A DNA stretch of 64,000 bases from Nemertoderma westbladi (taxonomy: Eukaryota > Xenacoelomorpha > Nemertodermatida > Nemertodermatidae), in assembly GCA_032718475.1 (NCBI GenBank), contig JAUCBJ010001762.1, positions 43,876-107,875 on the forward strand, in the 5' to 3' direction. Position 1 is the stretch's first letter. Each line of letters begins with the position of its first letter. The translations under genes were made by a program, and so were the position numbers. This document shows positions 63,501 to 64,000 of this stretch, piece by piece. Below the pieces are notes generated by a model. The model made no database searches, was not told where the DNA came from, and saw only the letters and a program-made list of their open reading frames with translations.

Positions 63501-63874
63501 AAAGTAGAATTAATAAAATTTATATCTGGATCAATATTGTTAAAAATACCATCAAGTGACTCCAGTCTACAGTTATCGTCATATGTGTCATTGGATCCAA
63601 AAATATCATTATCATCGGTTTCAATATGAGAGAACGGAAAAATTGTTGAATAACAAAACAAGCACCAATTAGAAGTATTATTTTTTAACAGAGAGTGTTC
63701 TGTTGGTGATAAAAAACTTCCACATTGCAAGTGATATTCTTGACAGCAAAAATTGCATACGAATATTATGTCGTTTAAAACAAATTTAGAAAAACAAAAA
63801 TCGCAGCATTGGGGGGAGATGGGTTGAGATGGGAAAGGTAACATACCACACAGTAATGTAGTATAGTGCAGCAA
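60569..63874 (-). CDS. Intact LINE ORF: PHD-like finger, APE endonuclease, reverse transcriptase (1101 aa)
   Basis: A single uninterrupted frame. Residues ~23-75 form a PHD-like finger (CCDFCFSKF, VCNFCCQEYHLQC, WCLFC). Endonuclease ~150-370: ISIFHLNTRSL, VLCISETFLT, GGTAVYVRDEL, VVLTGDFNINT (~295) and TTDHLPTFLVL. RT ~640-900: KVIPAYKGDD, NYRPISLLLVFSKIFE, VVYIDLKKAFDTLDHSILLK, GIPQGSILGPILFLLYINDL and LFADDTSL (~822). The C-terminal domain includes YIQYGLIVWGSTY. It belongs to the CR1/L2/Rex1-like group of LINEs; the clade is not decided. All catalytic residues are present, unlike every other LINE here, so it is a young and possibly active copy. Confidence 0.93.
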   Translation of the reverse strand: MLHYTTLLCGMLPFPSQPISPQCCDFCFSKFVLNDIIFVCNFCCQEYHLQCGSFLSPTEHSLLKNNTSNWCLFCYSTIFPFSHIETDDNDIFGSNDTYDDNCRLESLDGIFNNIDPDINFINSTFSKGYYNEESFDAEFLKGNKDSISIFHLNTRSLISNFSSLTDYLNALECKIDVLCISETFLTKDHPLDKMNINGYQKPICDFRKSGKRSRGGTAVYVRDELDRKVRDDLKIKGTENTWIEITRPKPLKPLIVGCIYRSEKISKEVFIADLDTRLLTLAECNYDVVLTGDFNINTLKKNTQSDSYLNVLQSNGFTQTIKKPTRITKYSETLIDHICTNITSSTCNSGVLLTEIGTTDHLPTFLVLSNYTSYFKPAESQISYDYSKFNPDCFLKELRKENLWTYKCSPLPEQQKFDLFYKNFEDICKEQLPLKTISKKNIPRKPWLTQSLIKSIHIKNKLYAHYISKPTDQNHKTYKQYRNNLTSLLRQSEKKYYTDQFEKNKSNIKKTWKVINTALNKSSTNSIPRALNIKDAQNSNISITKTSEMAEVFNIFFTTVGPKLAANIAHSPRSPTRYISHKKYNSFSLIETSAVEVHYHLLNLNENSSTNDAFPVKLVKLAASIISIHLANLINSSIKSGLFPDSLKKAKVIPAYKGDDPCDTSNYRPISLLLVFSKIFETIIYSQLILYLDKNLILTRNQHGFRKKHTTSEAILQIVEKLRSILDDRDSACVVYIDLKKAFDTLDHSILLKKLDSYGIRGIPHSLFSSYLSNRLQRVSLGGSYSTYKSILCGIPQGSILGPILFLLYINDLPNCSDFVTNLFADDTSLMLHDKDLLQLSNRTNSNLVHISNWLIDNKLSLNIQKTEYTLYTNKQNAPSFPSIIINDQVINRVDRTKYLGILIDRQLNFRSHVQYIYNKISKSGGIFYRLRHVFPLHILHTLFFALIYPYIQYGLIVWGSTYTSITSPIRIKINKIIRVMTFRHYQASSLPIYQRLSILPLEQLYKYQVCKLMFDIHNNAKSSLTHLFRKFSSTHSYNTRSSASGSFILPLVRFNVAHQSLALQGPLIWNNINPSIRKITSKPIFLKKIKYLLLNLHSEL

Positions 63875-64000
63875 CCAGCCAGAAAAGTGGAATGTTAGGC
63901 CTTAAGTGTGTGTATCGGAGGTTAGACATAAAAATAAAAACATAAAAAATCCACAATTTGTGATTATATCTGCCAAAACGTCCATTCAGTAATAATAACA
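63875..64000 (-). other. Probable 5' UTR of the intact LINE
   Basis: Noncoding AT-rich sequence upstream of the LINE start; the element's 5' end may lie beyond the window. Confidence 0.4.

Overview
The window is animal (metazoan) nuclear DNA, most likely from an aquatic invertebrate. It has an intron-containing gene with EGF-like and ShK-type cysteine modules on symmetric phase-1 exons. Almost everything else is layered transposable elements: BEL/Pao LTR retrotransposons, several non-LTR retrotransposon (LINE) families, piggyBac remnants, TTAA-flanked MITEs and minisatellites. There is no bacterial operon, CRISPR array or rRNA. I cannot name the species from sequence alone. || 1-13.3 kb: an APE-type LINE reverse transcriptase runs off the left edge, next to opposite-strand debris of CR1/L2-like LINEs. 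A BEL/Pao family (BEL-1) follows, with two near-identical LTRs (2750-3380 and 11682-12328). Between them are rearranged pieces: a protease fragment, a small membrane-protein ORF, a diverged LTR remnant, integrase, long low-complexity 3' regions, and an unexpected Gag-like reading frame (9106-10956, MGQ start and three CCHC knuckles) downstream of integrase. || 13.3-32.3 kb: decayed tandem repeats hold a 15.1-kb BEL/Pao element (BEL-2, minus strand, 16191-31327) with ~1.9-kb LTRs and a CATAT target duplication. It has a 5' leader with three matching hairpins, a Gag-protease frame broken by two UAA codons and a frameshift, a pol frame whose RNase H is missing in frame, and accessory ORFs after pol. 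Its 3' LTR was later hit by a 1.48-kb TTAA-flanked, piggyBac-like MITE; the other LTR preserves the empty site. || 32.3-46.6 kb: a 2.7-kb unit with 42-bp inverted termini encloses a 19-bp minisatellite and a cruciform. Next come a 497-bp TTAA element with unusual G12-TATA-C7 termini and a piggyBac transposase pseudogene. That pseudogene is split into two parts by about 8.4 kb of nested elements: a LINE with a C-terminal nuclease-like domain (37.2-39.8 kb) and a pol-less BEL-1 derivative (39.8-45.5 kb, minus). || 46.6-64 kb: the host gene runs on the plus strand, with exons at 47603-47728, 48405-48626, 48923-49084 and 59686-59758. Its last recognised intron (~10.6 kb) holds two broken LINEs, both antisense. 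Just past the last exon is an uninterrupted 1101-codon LINE (60569-63874, minus) with PHD-like finger, endonuclease and reverse transcriptase. || The most novel signals are the Gag-like accessory frame after pol in BEL-1 and accessory ORFs in the same place in BEL-2, a palindromic ~16-nt motif scattered through BEL-2 in coding and noncoding parts, the triple leader hairpin, and a hammerhead-like core in the loop of a 112-bp-arm inverted repeat.
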